From contig NZ_BPKY01000003.1 in assembly GCF_019656055.1 (NCBI RefSeq), positions 124,001 through 188,000 on the forward strand: a stretch of 64,000 bases of DNA. Direction: 5' to 3'. The notes below the pieces were generated by a model. It saw only the letters and a list, made by a program, of their open reading frames with translations, ran no database searches and was not told the DNA's origin. The DNA is from Leuconostoc miyukkimchii (GTDB lineage Bacteria; Bacillota; Bacilli; Lactobacillales; Lactobacillaceae). Made by a program: the position numbers and the translations under genes. Below are positions 17,751 to 28,073 of this stretch, in pieces; the stretch's first letter is position 1; every line of letters begins with the position of its first letter.

Positions 17751-18065
17751 TTAATTTGTATATTTTGCCAAAACATTTGCCAATTGGTCTTTTGTGTGGA
17801 AACCTGTTAGTCTCTCCACAATCTCGCCATCCTTTTGAACAAGCAATGTTGGGATAGCACGAATACTAAATTTTGCTGGCGTCTCAGGATTAGCGTCCAC
17901 GTCCATTTTCACAAATTCAACATTATCCACTTCTTCAGATAAAGCTTCTAACACTGGAGATTGCATGCGACAAGGACCACACCATGTCGCCCAAAAATCA
18001 GTAATAGAAACGCCAATAGATGTTTCCTTTTCGAATGTTGCATCTTCTACTGCTTTTACTGTCAT
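17751..18065 (-). CDS. trxA: Thioredoxin
   Basis: 104 aa cytoplasmic disulfide reductant. The active site WCGPC is at residues 28-32 and the cis-proline region reads IRAIPTLLVQKDGE near residue 73. TAGGAGG precedes the ATG. It lies between thiN and rpmB, an insertion relative to the usual thiN-rpmB neighbourhood. Confidence 0.97.
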   Translation of the reverse strand: MTVKAVEDATFEKETSIGVSITDFWATWCGPCRMQSPVLEALSEEVDNVEFVKMDVDANPETPAKFSIRAIPTLLVQKDGEIVERLTGFHTKDQLANVLAKYTN

Positions 18066-18116
18066 AATTAATCCTCCTATAATATCACAATACTTTATTA
18101 TTTCAACGTCATCACG

Positions 18117-18761
18117 CTATAATTTGTCTCTTGTTTGCGTGACCATTATAATACCTGTATCAAAACTCACATGCACTGTGTCGCCAATAAATTCATTTGA
18201 TGACCACATCTTATAAACATTATCTGACAATTCCAGCCGATACTTGGCATCAATTATTTTAAAGTTTGAAACTGCATTTAATGGCATAAAACCCAAATAC
18301 TTTGTTTCTTGATTTTTGTGTATCGCTTTCAATCCAGGTGTCAAATAACTAACATTATTGACATTATCAATAATTTTTGTTTTTTCAACAATATTTTTGA
18401 AAGTTGGGTCTGCTAATAACCATAAATTACTTAACAAGTGATCTAAACGACCACCAGTTGCACCAAATATATTAATCTGATCGGGATTTTGATTTTGTGC
18501 ATATAGTAATGCAAGCTCTGTATCCGTCTCGTCTTTTTCAGCCTTTACATGGGTAATCTCATTTGTTTTAAGATGGGACTTCAATATTTCCAATTCGTCT
18601 ACAGTCAAGGAATCAAAGTCACCTACCGCCATAATCATAGGCACATCATGTTTGTAGAGGCGCCAGGCGCCCCTATCAGCACCAATCCAAAGACCAGGCC
18701 TATCAAATATATTATTTGGCCACAATGTTGTTGCCCCACCAGCTAAAATGTTAATTATCAT
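18117..18761 (-). CDS. thiN: Thiamine pyrophosphokinase
   Basis: 214 aa; converts thiamine plus ATP to thiamine pyrophosphate. Motifs: GADRGAWRLY, AVGDFDSLT and the acidic KDETDTELAL followed by GATGGRLDHLLSNL, all diagnostic of ThiN. Its start overlaps the rpe stop, so it is translationally coupled at the end of the priA-to-rpe operon. Confidence 0.96.
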   Translation of the reverse strand: MIINILAGGATTLWPNNIFDRPGLWIGADRGAWRLYKHDVPMIMAVGDFDSLTVDELEILKSHLKTNEITHVKAEKDETDTELALLYAQNQNPDQINIFGATGGRLDHLLSNLWLLADPTFKNIVEKTKIIDNVNNVSYLTPGLKAIHKNQETKYLGFMPLNAVSNFKIIDAKYRLELSDNVYKMWSSNEFIGDTVHVSFDTGIIMVTQTRDKL

Positions 18762-19417
18762 TACTTCGTCAGATCTTTCAATATAGCAATTTTAGCAGCT
18801 GGATCTACCTTGTCATAGACATATGAACCTGCGACAAAGACATTTGCGCCAGCTTCATAGGCAGCCGTGACTGTTTCATTATTCACGCCACCATCAATTT
18901 CGATATCAAAATCATAACCCAACTCATCACGAATAGCTTTGAGCTGTGCAATTTTTTCAACCGTAGATGGTAAAAACTTTTGACCACCAAATCCTGGATT
19001 GACAGTCATAACAAGCACTTGATCAACCATATCTAAAACAGATTCAATTGCCAAAACAGGTGTTCCTGGATTGATAACAACTTCAGCTTTAACACCCTTA
19101 TTTTTAATCATTTGTAGTGCACGATGAATGTGTGGCGTTGCTTCAACATGAACACCAATAATATCTGCGCCTGCATCTGCAAACTCATCAACAATCTTTT
19201 CTGGATTAATAACCATCAAATGTACATCCAAAGTCAAATTCGTCTCTGGACGTAATTGTTTAACCCAATTTGGACCGTAAGAAATTGATGGTACAAAACT
19301 ACCATCCATCACATCAATGTGCAAATATTCAGCCCCAGCTGCTTCAACAAGCTTAACATCCCGCTCTAAGTTAGTATAATCCGCACTTAATATTGATGGT
19401 GCAATAATTCCTGACAT
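18761..19417 (-). CDS. rpe: Ribulose-phosphate 3-epimerase
   Basis: 218 aa TIM-barrel enzyme interconverting D-ribulose 5-phosphate and D-xylulose 5-phosphate. The N-terminal APSILSADYTNLERDV, metal-binding HIDVMDGSFVPSISYGP, MTVNPGFGGQKF and EIDGGVNNET are all present. In a heterofermentative organism this step feeds the phosphoketolase pathway, but here it sits in the usual rsgA-rpe-thiN order. Confidence 0.98.
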   Translation of the reverse strand: MSGIIAPSILSADYTNLERDVKLVEAAGAEYLHIDVMDGSFVPSISYGPNWVKQLRPETNLTLDVHLMVINPEKIVDEFADAGADIIGVHVEATPHIHRALQMIKNKGVKAEVVINPGTPVLAIESVLDMVDQVLVMTVNPGFGGQKFLPSTVEKIAQLKAIRDELGYDFDIEIDGGVNNETVTAAYEAGANVFVAGSYVYDKVDPAAKIAILKDLTK

Positions 19418-19434
19418 GTTGATTTTCCTTCTTC

Positions 19435-20340
19435 CTAAATGTTTCGATTATCTGTACTATATCTTGGCTTTTGCGACTTAATTAAATCGTAGAACGCCTT
19501 ATAACTATTATACCTTGATTGTGAAATAGCGCCAGAGATTATGCTCGCTTTGATGGCACAGCCAGGTTCATTAAGATGAAGGCATCCTCGGAATCGACAA
19601 TCTTGACGCACAGTTACAAATTCAGGGAAGTAATCATCTAAGTCTTCTGCTGCAAAGTCAAATACCTCATACGATGAGAATCCAGGTGTATCTGCAATCA
19701 AAGCATCATCGACATGAATAAGCGTCACTTGGCGTGTTGTATGTTTTCCACGACTTAGCGCTTTTGAGACTACACCAGTTTCGAGTCCGAGTTTTGGTGA
19801 TAATTGATTTAAAAGCGTTGATTTTCCAGCACCAGTTTGTCCCATAAATACAGCCACTTTTTTATTCAAAGCAACTCGCAATTGAGATAGATTTTCCTGG
19901 GGATTTTCTAAAGATGGTAATATCGCAGTGTAACCAATTTTCATATAACGTGCGACTATTTCTTCAGCCTCAGATCTTTCCGCTGCTGTTAATAAATCGG
20001 ATTTGGTAAAGTAAATTAGTGGTTTCACGTAAGCAGCTTCCAAAGCCACTAATTGTCTATCTAATAGGTTTGGCGCAAAGTCTGGTTCCTTAAGCGCAGT
20101 TACAATCACTGCAATATCAATATTTGCAATTGGCGGACGTACAAGCGAATTATCTCTAGGATGGATTTTCCAGATTAATCCTTCATCATTTTCACTCTCA
20201 AAATCAACAAAATCACCGACAATTGGTTTTTGACCAGATTTACGGAATTCTCCCCGAGCACGTGTTCGTTGTACATCACCATTTTCAATTTGTATATCAT
20301 AGTAGCCACTCAGTGAGCGAATAATGCGTCCTGTTTTCAT
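19435..20340 (-). CDS. rsgA: Ribosome small-subunit GTPase RsgA
   Basis: 301 aa circularly permuted GTPase in 30S maturation. The N-terminal OB fold is followed by a G domain in the order G4 (TKSDLL), G1 ([14 protein letters not shown]), G3 (DTPGF), then a C-terminal zinc domain ([14 protein letters not shown]). Start ATG 20340 ([16 protein letters not shown]) matches the family N-terminus; the upstream in-frame extension reads through the prkC tail in another frame. No clear Shine-Dalgarno precedes it and a terminator-like hairpin lies between it and prkC. Confidence 0.96.
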   Translation of the reverse strand: MKTGRIIRSLSGYYDIQIENGDVQRTRARGEFRKSGQKPIVGDFVDFESENDEGLIWKIHPRDNSLVRPPIANIDIAVIVTALKEPDFAPNLLDRQLVALEAAYVKPLIYFTKSDLLTAAERSEAEEIVARYMKIGYTAILPSLENPQENLSQLRVALNKKVAVFMGQTGAGKSTLLNQLSPKLGLETGVVSKALSRGKHTTRQVTLIHVDDALIADTPGFSSYEVFDFAAEDLDDYFPEFVTVRQDCRFRGCLHLNEPGCAIKASIISGAISQSRYNSYKAFYDLIKSQKPRYSTDNRNI

Positions 20341-20354
20341 ATTCTTATTGTAAC

Positions 20355-20380
20355 AAAAAAGCCGATTATAATCGACTTTT
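20355..20380 (-). terminator. Terminator-like hairpin between prkC and rsgA
   Basis: Minus strand: AAAAGTCGATTATAATCGGC then six T. The stem closes with one G-U wobble. It is only 15 nt before the rsgA start, so it would attenuate rather than fully separate rsgA from the operon. Confidence 0.6.
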
Positions 20381-20392
20381 ACTTTTATATGT

Positions 20393-22321
20393 TTAGTTTC
20401 TGCCTCGGCTACTTGATGAGTTATTTTCGGAGCTAGTTGCCGAGCTACTACTTGTAGTAGAGCTACTATTTTTTGATGACGCGTCACTAGACGAACTATC
20501 ATCATCATCGTCATCTGATGATGAACTAGATGATTCCTGTGGTCCTTGAGAAATAGTCACAAGCAGCACCATGTCTTTTGTAATGCTTGAACCCCCACGA
20601 ATAGATTGACTAATAACATGATCTTTTTTAGTGTTGCCATCGTATTGTGTATTGAAATTTACAACAATATCATGTGAGCTCGCCCAGCTTTGAACTTCTT
20701 CTTGTGTGCCTTTGCCAGTAAAATCGGGCACGCTAATCCGTAATGCACCTGTAGATACGGTAAATTCGACTGTCGTTGACGTGGGATCCACTTTACCATT
20801 AGCATCAAGTGATTGTCCAATTATTTTACCTTCTGATACACTATCTGACGGACTATCTTGCTTAGTCACACTATAACCCTGTGCTCTAAGCTGCGCAGCT
20901 GTCACATCATAATCAGAGCCGACATAATCACCAAATCTCACTTTCTCTCGTCCAGAAGAAATAATTAAGTTAATTATATCCCCCTTTTTCACTTCCACAC
21001 CACTTTTGCTTATTGAACGGACAACATTGCCTTTTGCAATAGTTTTAGAAGGTGTTGAGCTGACTGTACCAATGGCTAAGCCGGATTTTTTAATCCTAGC
21101 AGTTGCTTGATTTTGCGTCAAGTTAATCACATCCGGCACAATTACTTTACTTGATTGATAATTCAAAAAAACAATAACTGCAGTAGCGACAAGAATAAGG
21201 CTTAACATTACCCATGGCCATTTAGATGCTTTACGAAATTTTATACCGTTTTCACGTAGAACATTGCGCACATATTTGGGCGTACGGTCTACCTTATGTG
21301 CAATATCTTTAATAGCATAGCCTTTTTTACCGTGAGCTATAATGACGTCTTGAACTGATGGTTCTTCAGGTGTGTCATTTGGGAAAAGGTTATCCGACGA
21401 AACACCTGTTTTTAGCTGATCTTGAATTTGAGCCATTGGAATGATTCGTGTCTCGTCTATTGTGTCAGACATTGGCGCAAAACGTGTATCATCAGATCGA
21501 CGAGGTGATAATGCTGTTTGCAAATCTTCAGACATTGCTGCAGCACTGTAATAGCGATCCTGAGGTCGCTTAGCAGTTGATTTTAAAATAACATTTTCTA
21601 AGGCTTGTGGAATACGGGGATCAAAATCACGAACAGATGGCATGTCTGCTGTTGTATGTTTCATCGCCACTGCAACAGGTGTATCTCCCTCGTACGGTAC
21701 CTGTTTTGTCAACATTTCATAGAGCATCACCCCCAGAGCATATATGTCTGATTTCGCCGAAGCAAAACCGCCACGTGTCTGTTCTGGTGATAAATAGTGG
21801 ACAGAACCAATGACAGTATTTGTCTGAGTCATATCCTGAACTGACTTCGCAATTGCTATACCGAAATCAGTTATCTTGACCTGTCCATCTTCATTGATTA
21901 AAATATTTTGTGGCTTTAAGTCACGATGAATAATATCTGCATCATGGGCTGCTTGAACCGCACTTAAAACTTGTAACATAATATCAACAACCTGTTGATA
22001 AGGAATTGGAAAATGGTCAGCAATGTAAGACTTCAAGTCTGTCCCTGCCACATACTCCATCACTAAATACTGCGTACCCTCATATTCACCAGTATCATAT
22101 ACTTGGACAATATTGTCATGAACTAACTCTGTTGCAGAAATAGCCTCACGCTTAAATCGTTTCGCTAAATCCACATCATTTTTCATATCTAATCGCATTA
22201 TTTTGAAGGTAACATCACGATTCAAAAATTCATCATGCGCCAAATAAACATTGGCCATGCCACCCCCGCCAAGCGATTTGATAATTTTATAACGATTGTC
22301 TATCACTGTATCTGGTAACAT
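20393..22321 (-). CDS. prkC: PASTA-domain Ser/Thr protein kinase PrkC, with HTH-like linker
   Basis: 642 aa. Kinase domain ~10-270: glycine loop [10 protein letters not shown], catalytic K40, HRDLKPQN at 132-139, DFG at 152-154, and the activation loop [14 protein letters not shown]. One transmembrane helix (~368-386) leads to about three extracellular PASTA domains (~392-595) and a Ser-rich tail (597-642) containing a run of Asp. The kinase senses muropeptides/lipid II and phosphorylates division and wall proteins. Odd feature: residues ~324-363, just inside the membrane, look like a helix-turn-helix ([20 protein letters not shown]). It follows prpC by 2 nt. Confidence 0.96.
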   Translation of the reverse strand: MLPDTVIDNRYKIIKSLGGGGMANVYLAHDEFLNRDVTFKIMRLDMKNDVDLAKRFKREAISATELVHDNIVQVYDTGEYEGTQYLVMEYVAGTDLKSYIADHFPIPYQQVVDIMLQVLSAVQAAHDADIIHRDLKPQNILINEDGQVKITDFGIAIAKSVQDMTQTNTVIGSVHYLSPEQTRGGFASAKSDIYALGVMLYEMLTKQVPYEGDTPVAVAMKHTTADMPSVRDFDPRIPQALENVILKSTAKRPQDRYYSAAAMSEDLQTALSPRRSDDTRFAPMSDTIDETRIIPMAQIQDQLKTGVSSDNLFPNDTPEEPSVQDVIIAHGKKGYAIKDIAHKVDRTPKYVRNVLRENGIKFRKASKWPWVMLSLILVATAVIVFLNYQSSKVIVPDVINLTQNQATARIKKSGLAIGTVSSTPSKTIAKGNVVRSISKSGVEVKKGDIINLIISSGREKVRFGDYVGSDYDVTAAQLRAQGYSVTKQDSPSDSVSEGKIIGQSLDANGKVDPTSTTVEFTVSTGALRISVPDFTGKGTQEEVQSWASSHDIVVNFNTQYDGNTKKDHVISQSIRGGSSITKDMVLLVTISQGPQESSSSSSDDDDDDSSSSDASSKNSSSTTSSSSATSSENNSSSSRGRN

Positions 22322-22323
22322 AA

Positions 22324-23070
22324 TTATTTTGTGTCCTCTTCGTTGTTGCGACTCACCAAAAGCGCCGTTACGTTATCTGGTGCACCGTTATCATTAGCGG
22401 ACTGAATCAATTCGCACGCACGCAAATTCAAAGGTGTTTTTTCTCTCATAATTTGTTTTATTGTTGCTTCATCTAATACTTTCGTAATACCATCAGAAGT
22501 TAGCAGCAACATATCATTTTCAACAAAAACATGTTGACTAATTTCAATTTCTGCGTGATTATCCACACCCAAAAAACGTGTAACGCTATTTGCATTGGGT
22601 ACATTTTCTGCTTTTTCTTTACTAACAGTTCCAGTTCGTATAAGCTCATTTTTAAGATTATGATCAAACGATATTTGCTCTAGATTGTTATGATGTAATA
22701 AAAATGCCTTAGAGTCACCCAAATTGCCAATAACAACTTGTTCATCAAACAAAACAGCTAAAACTAATGTTGTAGCCATTGTCTTCAAGTCATTAAATCG
22801 TTGTCCTGCTTCAATCATGATACTATTTTCAGCAGATGTTGTCTTTTTTAGCCATAATATTGCTGACTTGATTGTCTCAATATCATTTTCTTCCCAAGCA
22901 TGGCCAAAATGTTCCACAGCCATAGCGCTGGCAACTTCGCCACCTTCAGTTGAAGTTACACCATCGGCTACAACAACCATCACGATTTTTTGTTGATTTG
23001 TAAAAGCGCCAACATAGTCTTGATTTTCATCACGTTTAACGCCTGGATCAGTATGAAATGCTATCTGCAT
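22324..23070 (-). CDS. prpC: PP2C-type protein phosphatase PrpC/Stp
   Basis: 248 aa Mn/Mg-dependent phosphatase that reverses PrkC phosphorylation. Metal-binding motifs: KRDENQDYVG at ~9-18, VVVADGVTSTEGGEVAS at ~32-48, LLTSDGITKVL and NDNGAPDNVTALLV near the C-terminus. It is immediately upstream of prkC in the same operon, the usual arrangement. Confidence 0.97.
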   Translation of the reverse strand: MQIAFHTDPGVKRDENQDYVGAFTNQQKIVMVVVADGVTSTEGGEVASAMAVEHFGHAWEENDIETIKSAILWLKKTTSAENSIMIEAGQRFNDLKTMATTLVLAVLFDEQVVIGNLGDSKAFLLHHNNLEQISFDHNLKNELIRTGTVSKEKAENVPNANSVTRFLGVDNHAEIEISQHVFVENDMLLLTSDGITKVLDEATIKQIMREKTPLNLRACELIQSANDNGAPDNVTALLVSRNNEEDTK

Positions 23071-23171
23071 AGGATTATTTATCTTTTACCAACCTCAGTC
23101 ACAGTTTTTGTATCATACTATGAATGAGATTATTCCGTTTACGTTATTTTAACTACAAATTGTATACGCTA

Positions 23172-24515
23172 CTACTTTTTTTGAAATGTTGCCACAAAGA
23201 AACCATCAGTATGATAATCATTTGGATATATATGAAGTATATCTTCTTCGCGATCTATTTTCAATTTTTGCGACGTTTGTGTTGGAATTGTTTCAAATTC
23301 TGGATGCTTCTTCAGAAATTTTTTAACAACATCGTCATTTTCTTGTTGCAAAATTGTGCAAGTACTGTAAACAAGTATGCCGTTATCAGCAATATTTTGA
23401 CTCACAGCATCTAATAACTCAAATTGAATTTCTGCTAGTTTTTCAACATCTGCTAGGGTTTTATCATAACGTATTTCCGGCTTTCGTCGTAATAAACCAA
23501 ACCCAGAACAAGGTGCATCAACTAGAATACGATCAAACTTTGTATCAATTTCACTTGGTACTTTACGGGCATCCAATACACGTGCTTGAATTTTTTCTGA
23601 AACATGCATACGCTCAGCATTACTTTTAATTAGTTTAATTTTATGCTCATGTACATCTAATGCCGTAATTTTCGCATCATTAGAAATGTATTGTGCTATT
23701 TGTATCGTTTTACCACCTGGTGCAGCAGCCGCATCTAATACCGTTTTAACTTCATCTGTTAAATACATACTCTCAACTGGCAACATTGCACTTTCATCTT
23801 GCAATGTTAGTAAGCCATCATGGTAAGCTTTTGAACTGGCAACATGTCCACCAGAAACAATAAAGGCATGTTCAGCTACGTCAGATTTGGTGACCTTAAA
23901 GTTTTCTTTTTCAAGTGCTGAGACAACTTCTTGATCAGTTGTCAAGACAGTATTAACCCGAATAGATTGCATTGGTGCATCATTTATACTACTAATAATC
24001 TGCCGTGTTGTAGCTTCACCATTTTGTTTCACAAGCTCTTCAATTAACCAAACTGGCAAGCTAGCTTCAATAGATAGACGTTGAATAGGATCTGTAATTT
24101 CAGTAATATCTCGCAAACCTTGGCGAGCAATGCGATGCAAAATTGCCGTCACATATTTTCCAGTACCAACATGCCCTAATAACTTAGCTGCCTCAATTGA
24201 TTCATTAAAAATAGCATGTTCTGGTATTTTGTCTAGAAACTTTAACTGAAATAAGGATGTATACAAAAGTTCGCGAACCCAAACATCAATTTTTTTATCA
24301 CCAATAAATGGTGCTAGCCAATATTCAAAAGTCATACGATGTTGAATAACACCATACACAAGAGTTGTTAATAAGCGTTTGTCAGCTTCTCCTAATTGGT
24401 GTTGTTTAATAACTTGATTTAATTGTAAATTAGAATATGCACCGTTTTTGATTTTGGCTAAAGTTTGTACTGCTAGTACGCGTGGATTATCACTATAAAC
24501 ACGTTTGTCACTCAT
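23172..24515 (-). CDS. rsmB: 16S rRNA (cytosine967-C5)-methyltransferase RsmB
   Basis: 447 aa. The N-terminal NusB-like RNA-binding domain (~1-140) is followed by a Rossmann methyltransferase with the SAM loop DAAAAPGGKTIQIA and the two catalytic cysteines in VDAPCSGFG and YSTCTI. Start ATG 24515 has AGAGGAG upstream, so the gene overlaps the end of fmt by 8 nt; a longer in-frame start lies deep in fmt. Confidence 0.96.
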   Translation of the reverse strand: MSDKRVYSDNPRVLAVQTLAKIKNGAYSNLQLNQVIKQHQLGEADKRLLTTLVYGVIQHRMTFEYWLAPFIGDKKIDVWVRELLYTSLFQLKFLDKIPEHAIFNESIEAAKLLGHVGTGKYVTAILHRIARQGLRDITEITDPIQRLSIEASLPVWLIEELVKQNGEATTRQIISSINDAPMQSIRVNTVLTTDQEVVSALEKENFKVTKSDVAEHAFIVSGGHVASSKAYHDGLLTLQDESAMLPVESMYLTDEVKTVLDAAAAPGGKTIQIAQYISNDAKITALDVHEHKIKLIKSNAERMHVSEKIQARVLDARKVPSEIDTKFDRILVDAPCSGFGLLRRKPEIRYDKTLADVEKLAEIQFELLDAVSQNIADNGILVYSTCTILQQENDDVVKKFLKKHPEFETIPTQTSQKLKIDREEDILHIYPNDYHTDGFFVATFQKK

Positions 24516-25476
24516 TAATTGGCTCCTCTGCCCATAAATTTCCTGTTTGTAACTGGCTACCAACACCGTTTAAATAGGCGACAATCGTCATCTCAGATTT
24601 ACCAGCTGGTTGTAGTTTATCAATGCTAACTACGGTATGATTATTTGCTGCTATTTTTAACTGCTTTTTTGTTTTTTCAACAATATATCCACCAGGTAAC
24701 TGTGTGTTTTCATCTAGAGGTGTTACCTTTGTTAATTTAATTCTTTGGCCACTGACCTGAACATATGCAGGATGCGTTGGGAAAAGTCCGCGCACATGCC
24801 AATCAATTTGTTGTGCTGTTTCGTTTACAAAATCTAAATTTTGCATATGGTGTGGAATATTTGGAGAAAATGACACATCTTCAGCTTTTTGTTTAACAGG
24901 AGAAATATTTCCCGCAGCAATTTTAGGTAAAGTATCCATTAACAAATCTCGACCAGCTAAACTTAGTTTTTCAAACATCGTTCCGACATTATCTTGACTT
25001 GTAATTGGTACTTTTACCACATCAATAATATCTCCAGCATCCATTTGTTTGACCATATACATAATTGACACACCTGTTTCTTGATCCCCATTCATAATTG
25101 CATAATGAACCGGTGCACCGCCACGATACTTTGGTAACAATGACGCGTGTGTATTAACAGCTGCTATTTTAGCTGATTCTAACAATTTATCTGGTAAAAA
25201 TTGACCAAAAGCTGCAGTTATAATAAAGTCCGGATTAATTGAGATGATTTGTTTCATTTCATCGGAACCACTAATTTTTTCAGGCTGTAGTACAGGTAAA
25301 TTGTGCGCAAGTGCTGCTATTTTAACTGGACTTGGTGTTAACGTGTGTTTACGACCTTGAGGCCTATCTGGTTGAGTTACAACGGCTTTTACGTCATATT
25401 GATCATCAGAAATTAATGCTTCCAAAATGGGTACAGCAAATTTTGGGGTACCCATTAATACAACTGAATACGTCAT
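24508..25476 (-). CDS. fmt: Methionyl-tRNA formyltransferase
   Basis: 322 aa; formylates initiator Met-tRNA using 10-formyl-tetrahydrofolate. N-terminal catalytic domain with LMGTPKFAVPILEAL and the HASLLPKYRGGAPVHYAIM active-site segment; the C-terminal OB-like domain begins near residue 205. GAGG is 8-9 nt before the ATG. A terminator separates it from priA. Confidence 0.97.
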   Translation of the reverse strand: MTYSVVLMGTPKFAVPILEALISDDQYDVKAVVTQPDRPQGRKHTLTPSPVKIAALAHNLPVLQPEKISGSDEMKQIISINPDFIITAAFGQFLPDKLLESAKIAAVNTHASLLPKYRGGAPVHYAIMNGDQETGVSIMYMVKQMDAGDIIDVVKVPITSQDNVGTMFEKLSLAGRDLLMDTLPKIAAGNISPVKQKAEDVSFSPNIPHHMQNLDFVNETAQQIDWHVRGLFPTHPAYVQVSGQRIKLTKVTPLDENTQLPGGYIVEKTKKQLKIAANNHTVVSIDKLQPAGKSEMTIVAYLNGVGSQLQTGNLWAEEPINE

Positions 25477-25564
25477 AATGTTGCCTCTTTCTATTTCAAA
25501 TACATATTATTTTATTTAAATTCTATTTTATATTATAAATTCCAACACTACTGTCGTTTAATCA

Positions 25565-25593
25565 CTAAAAAATACTCGATCATACGAGTATTT
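25565..25593 (-). terminator. priA terminator
   Basis: Minus strand: 9-bp arms AAATACTCG (25593-25585) and CGAGTATTT (25578-25570), followed by further T. It lies between priA and fmt, so fmt probably has its own promoter. Confidence 0.8.
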
Positions 25594-25633
25594 CGCTCTT
25601 TTTATTATATCATAGAATAATGTCATACATTTG

Positions 25634-28051
25634 TCACATAAAAGAAATAGGCTCACGATCAATACTCAATTGTAACCCATTCTTTGTCCTCTGAGCACGA
25701 TTTTGTAGTTCTACTAATAAAATATCTAATTCCTGACGTCTTTTAAATTTCAAAATAATTTGAAAATAATAACGATTACGCAATTTTGCAATTGGTTTTG
25801 GTGAGGGTCCCAGAATAATGACTTGATCACCAACACGTGAACGTAACCAACGCGCAACTTGAATCATTTGCCTAGCAGTTTCATTTTTTTCAGTGTGACT
25901 AGCCTGGATTTGTACCGTGTAGTAGTATGGTGCATAATTACCAGCGTGTCTCACTGCCATTTCTTGCTTATAAAATCCTTCATAATCATGATTTTTAGCA
26001 TAAGCAATAGCATAATGCTGTGGATTAAATGTCTGAACTAATACTTCACCTGCTTTTTTAGCACGCCCTGCTCGACCACTCACTTGCGTTAATAATTGAA
26101 ATGTTCGCTCACTTGCATGAAAATCTGGTAAACCTAGTGATGTATCAGCATTTAAAACACCTACAAGCGTGACATCTGGAAAATCAAGACCTTTTGCTAT
26201 CATTTGCGTTCCAAGTAAAATATCTGCTTCGTGATTCCCAAATTTTTGCAGCATAGTATCCATGCTGCCTTTTTTCCGAGTTGTGTCTTGGTCCATGCGA
26301 ATAACACGAGCTTCAGGCAACAAAGATTTAAGTTCTGTTTCAATTTTTTCAGTACCTGTGCCATAATAACGAATACGGTTAGAACCACATTGCCCGCAAA
26401 TTTTAGGAATTGGTTCTTCGTGACCACAGTAATGACATTTCAATGTGTGTGAATCCATATGTAGCGTCATTGCTAGATTACAATTAGGATCACGAGGTAC
26501 ATAACCACAATCACGACACATAACAAAGCTAGAAAATCCTCGGCGATTTAACATCAGCACCGACTGTTCACCACGATCAAGACGTTCTTTTAACTTAATA
26601 CGAAGTTGCTCAGAAAAATTAGTTTCAGGACCATCTGCCAGTGTTTCTTTCATATCAATGATCTCTACTGTCGGTAATTTAGCACCACCTGCACGTTGTG
26701 TTAATCGTAGTAGTTCATAAACACCACGTTGCGCACGCGCTCGGCTTTCTAAAGATGGCGTTGCTGAACCTAAAATGACTGGAATTTGATAATACTGGGC
26801 ACGCCAAAGTGCAACATCACGCGCGTGATAACGTGGATTATCCGTTTGTTTATAAGTTGTTTCATGTTCTTCATCAACGATGATCAGTCCTATATTATCT
26901 AAAGGCGCAAAAACTGCTGATCTTGCCCCGACAACTATTTTGACATCCCCACGTTCAATACGACGCCATTCATCATAACGTTCACCATCTGACAATCCAG
27001 AATGTAAAACAGCTGTCTGTGCACCAAACCTTGATTTCACACGGCGCACCATTTGTGGAGTCAACGCAATTTCAGGCACTAAAAACAAAACAGTCTTTCC
27101 TTGATCGAAAACATGTTGCGCAGCTTGTAAATAGACCTCTGTTTTTCCTGAACCAGTAATTCCTTCTAATAGAAATGGCTGGTACTGACCTGCATCAGCA
27201 CTTGCTAATATAAGATCAAGTGCATCTTGTTGCTCACTATTGAGTTGTAAAGCAGTCGTTGTTGGCATGTTAACCATTGCAAAAGGATCACGTAATTGTT
27301 CAACCTGTATTTTTTTTAACCACTTTTTATTCACACCTTGCCTCAGTGTGCTATCGCTGGTCTCAATTATCTCTTGAAGCTCTTTTTTTATCCAAATTTC
27401 ACCCAAGTGCCCTAGAATAAATTTTAATAATTCAGCCTGTTTCTTCGCTGCTTTATTCAATTCTTGATAGTCATTTTCCAAAAATTCCATATCATCAGTG
27501 AATTGATAAGCTAATTGTGTCTTAATTTTTGCACGATTCAAAACGTTAATCGACATATCAATTTTATGATTACGTCGTAATTTAGTCAGCGTGGCAATGT
27601 CAGTAGGATCAATCTCTTGTGGGCGATAGGTTATCTCTTCTAAACCTTTAAAAATACGATAGCGTACATCATCGTTTACATCATCAATAATTTTTAAAAT
27701 ACGTTCATAGTTTGCTTTTAAAGCATTTGGTAACATTGTTTGCATCACAGAAATACGAAACGCAAAAGTTTCATCAGCAATATAATCTGATAAGCTCAAT
27801 AACTCAGCATTTAAAACAGGTGTCATGTCCAATACATTTGTAATGCTGCGTAATTGTTCCGTGTCCACATCAGTTGTTGCCCTTAATCCCACCACAAAAC
27901 CCATAACGTGTCGATGACCAAACGGTACATCAACACGCATACCTGGAACAACTGTATCTAGCATTGTCTCTGGCACAATGTAGGTATAGGGTTGATTTGT
28001 TTGCATTGTTGGGACATCAACAATGATTTGTGCATATTGTAGTTTCGTCAT
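25634..28051 (-). CDS. priA: Primosomal helicase PriA
   Basis: 805 aa 3'-5' helicase that reloads the replisome at stalled forks. The N-terminal 3'BD domain (~1-110) and winged helix precede a DEAD/H helicase core with Walker A GITGSGKTEVYLQ and the DEEH box (IIVDEEHETT). Zinc-binding cysteines (CRDCGYVPRDPNC, CHYCGHEEPIPKICGQC) and GRAGRAKKAGEVLVQT follow. Full length. Confidence 0.98.
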   Translation of the reverse strand: MTKLQYAQIIVDVPTMQTNQPYTYIVPETMLDTVVPGMRVDVPFGHRHVMGFVVGLRATTDVDTEQLRSITNVLDMTPVLNAELLSLSDYIADETFAFRISVMQTMLPNALKANYERILKIIDDVNDDVRYRIFKGLEEITYRPQEIDPTDIATLTKLRRNHKIDMSINVLNRAKIKTQLAYQFTDDMEFLENDYQELNKAAKKQAELLKFILGHLGEIWIKKELQEIIETSDSTLRQGVNKKWLKKIQVEQLRDPFAMVNMPTTTALQLNSEQQDALDLILASADAGQYQPFLLEGITGSGKTEVYLQAAQHVFDQGKTVLFLVPEIALTPQMVRRVKSRFGAQTAVLHSGLSDGERYDEWRRIERGDVKIVVGARSAVFAPLDNIGLIIVDEEHETTYKQTDNPRYHARDVALWRAQYYQIPVILGSATPSLESRARAQRGVYELLRLTQRAGGAKLPTVEIIDMKETLADGPETNFSEQLRIKLKERLDRGEQSVLMLNRRGFSSFVMCRDCGYVPRDPNCNLAMTLHMDSHTLKCHYCGHEEPIPKICGQCGSNRIRYYGTGTEKIETELKSLLPEARVIRMDQDTTRKKGSMDTMLQKFGNHEADILLGTQMIAKGLDFPDVTLVGVLNADTSLGLPDFHASERTFQLLTQVSGRAGRAKKAGEVLVQTFNPQHYAIAYAKNHDYEGFYKQEMAVRHAGNYAPYYYTVQIQASHTEKNETARQMIQVARWLRSRVGDQVIILGPSPKPIAKLRNRYYFQIILKFKRRQELDILLVELQNRAQRTKNGLQLSIDREPISFM

Positions 28052-28073
28052 ACTCTTATTGTATCAAATGTGT

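Noticed and set aside
20341-20514. 58-residue N-terminal extension of rsgA
   Set aside because: It runs through the Ser-rich end of prkC in another frame and past the hairpin; homologues begin at MKTGRI.
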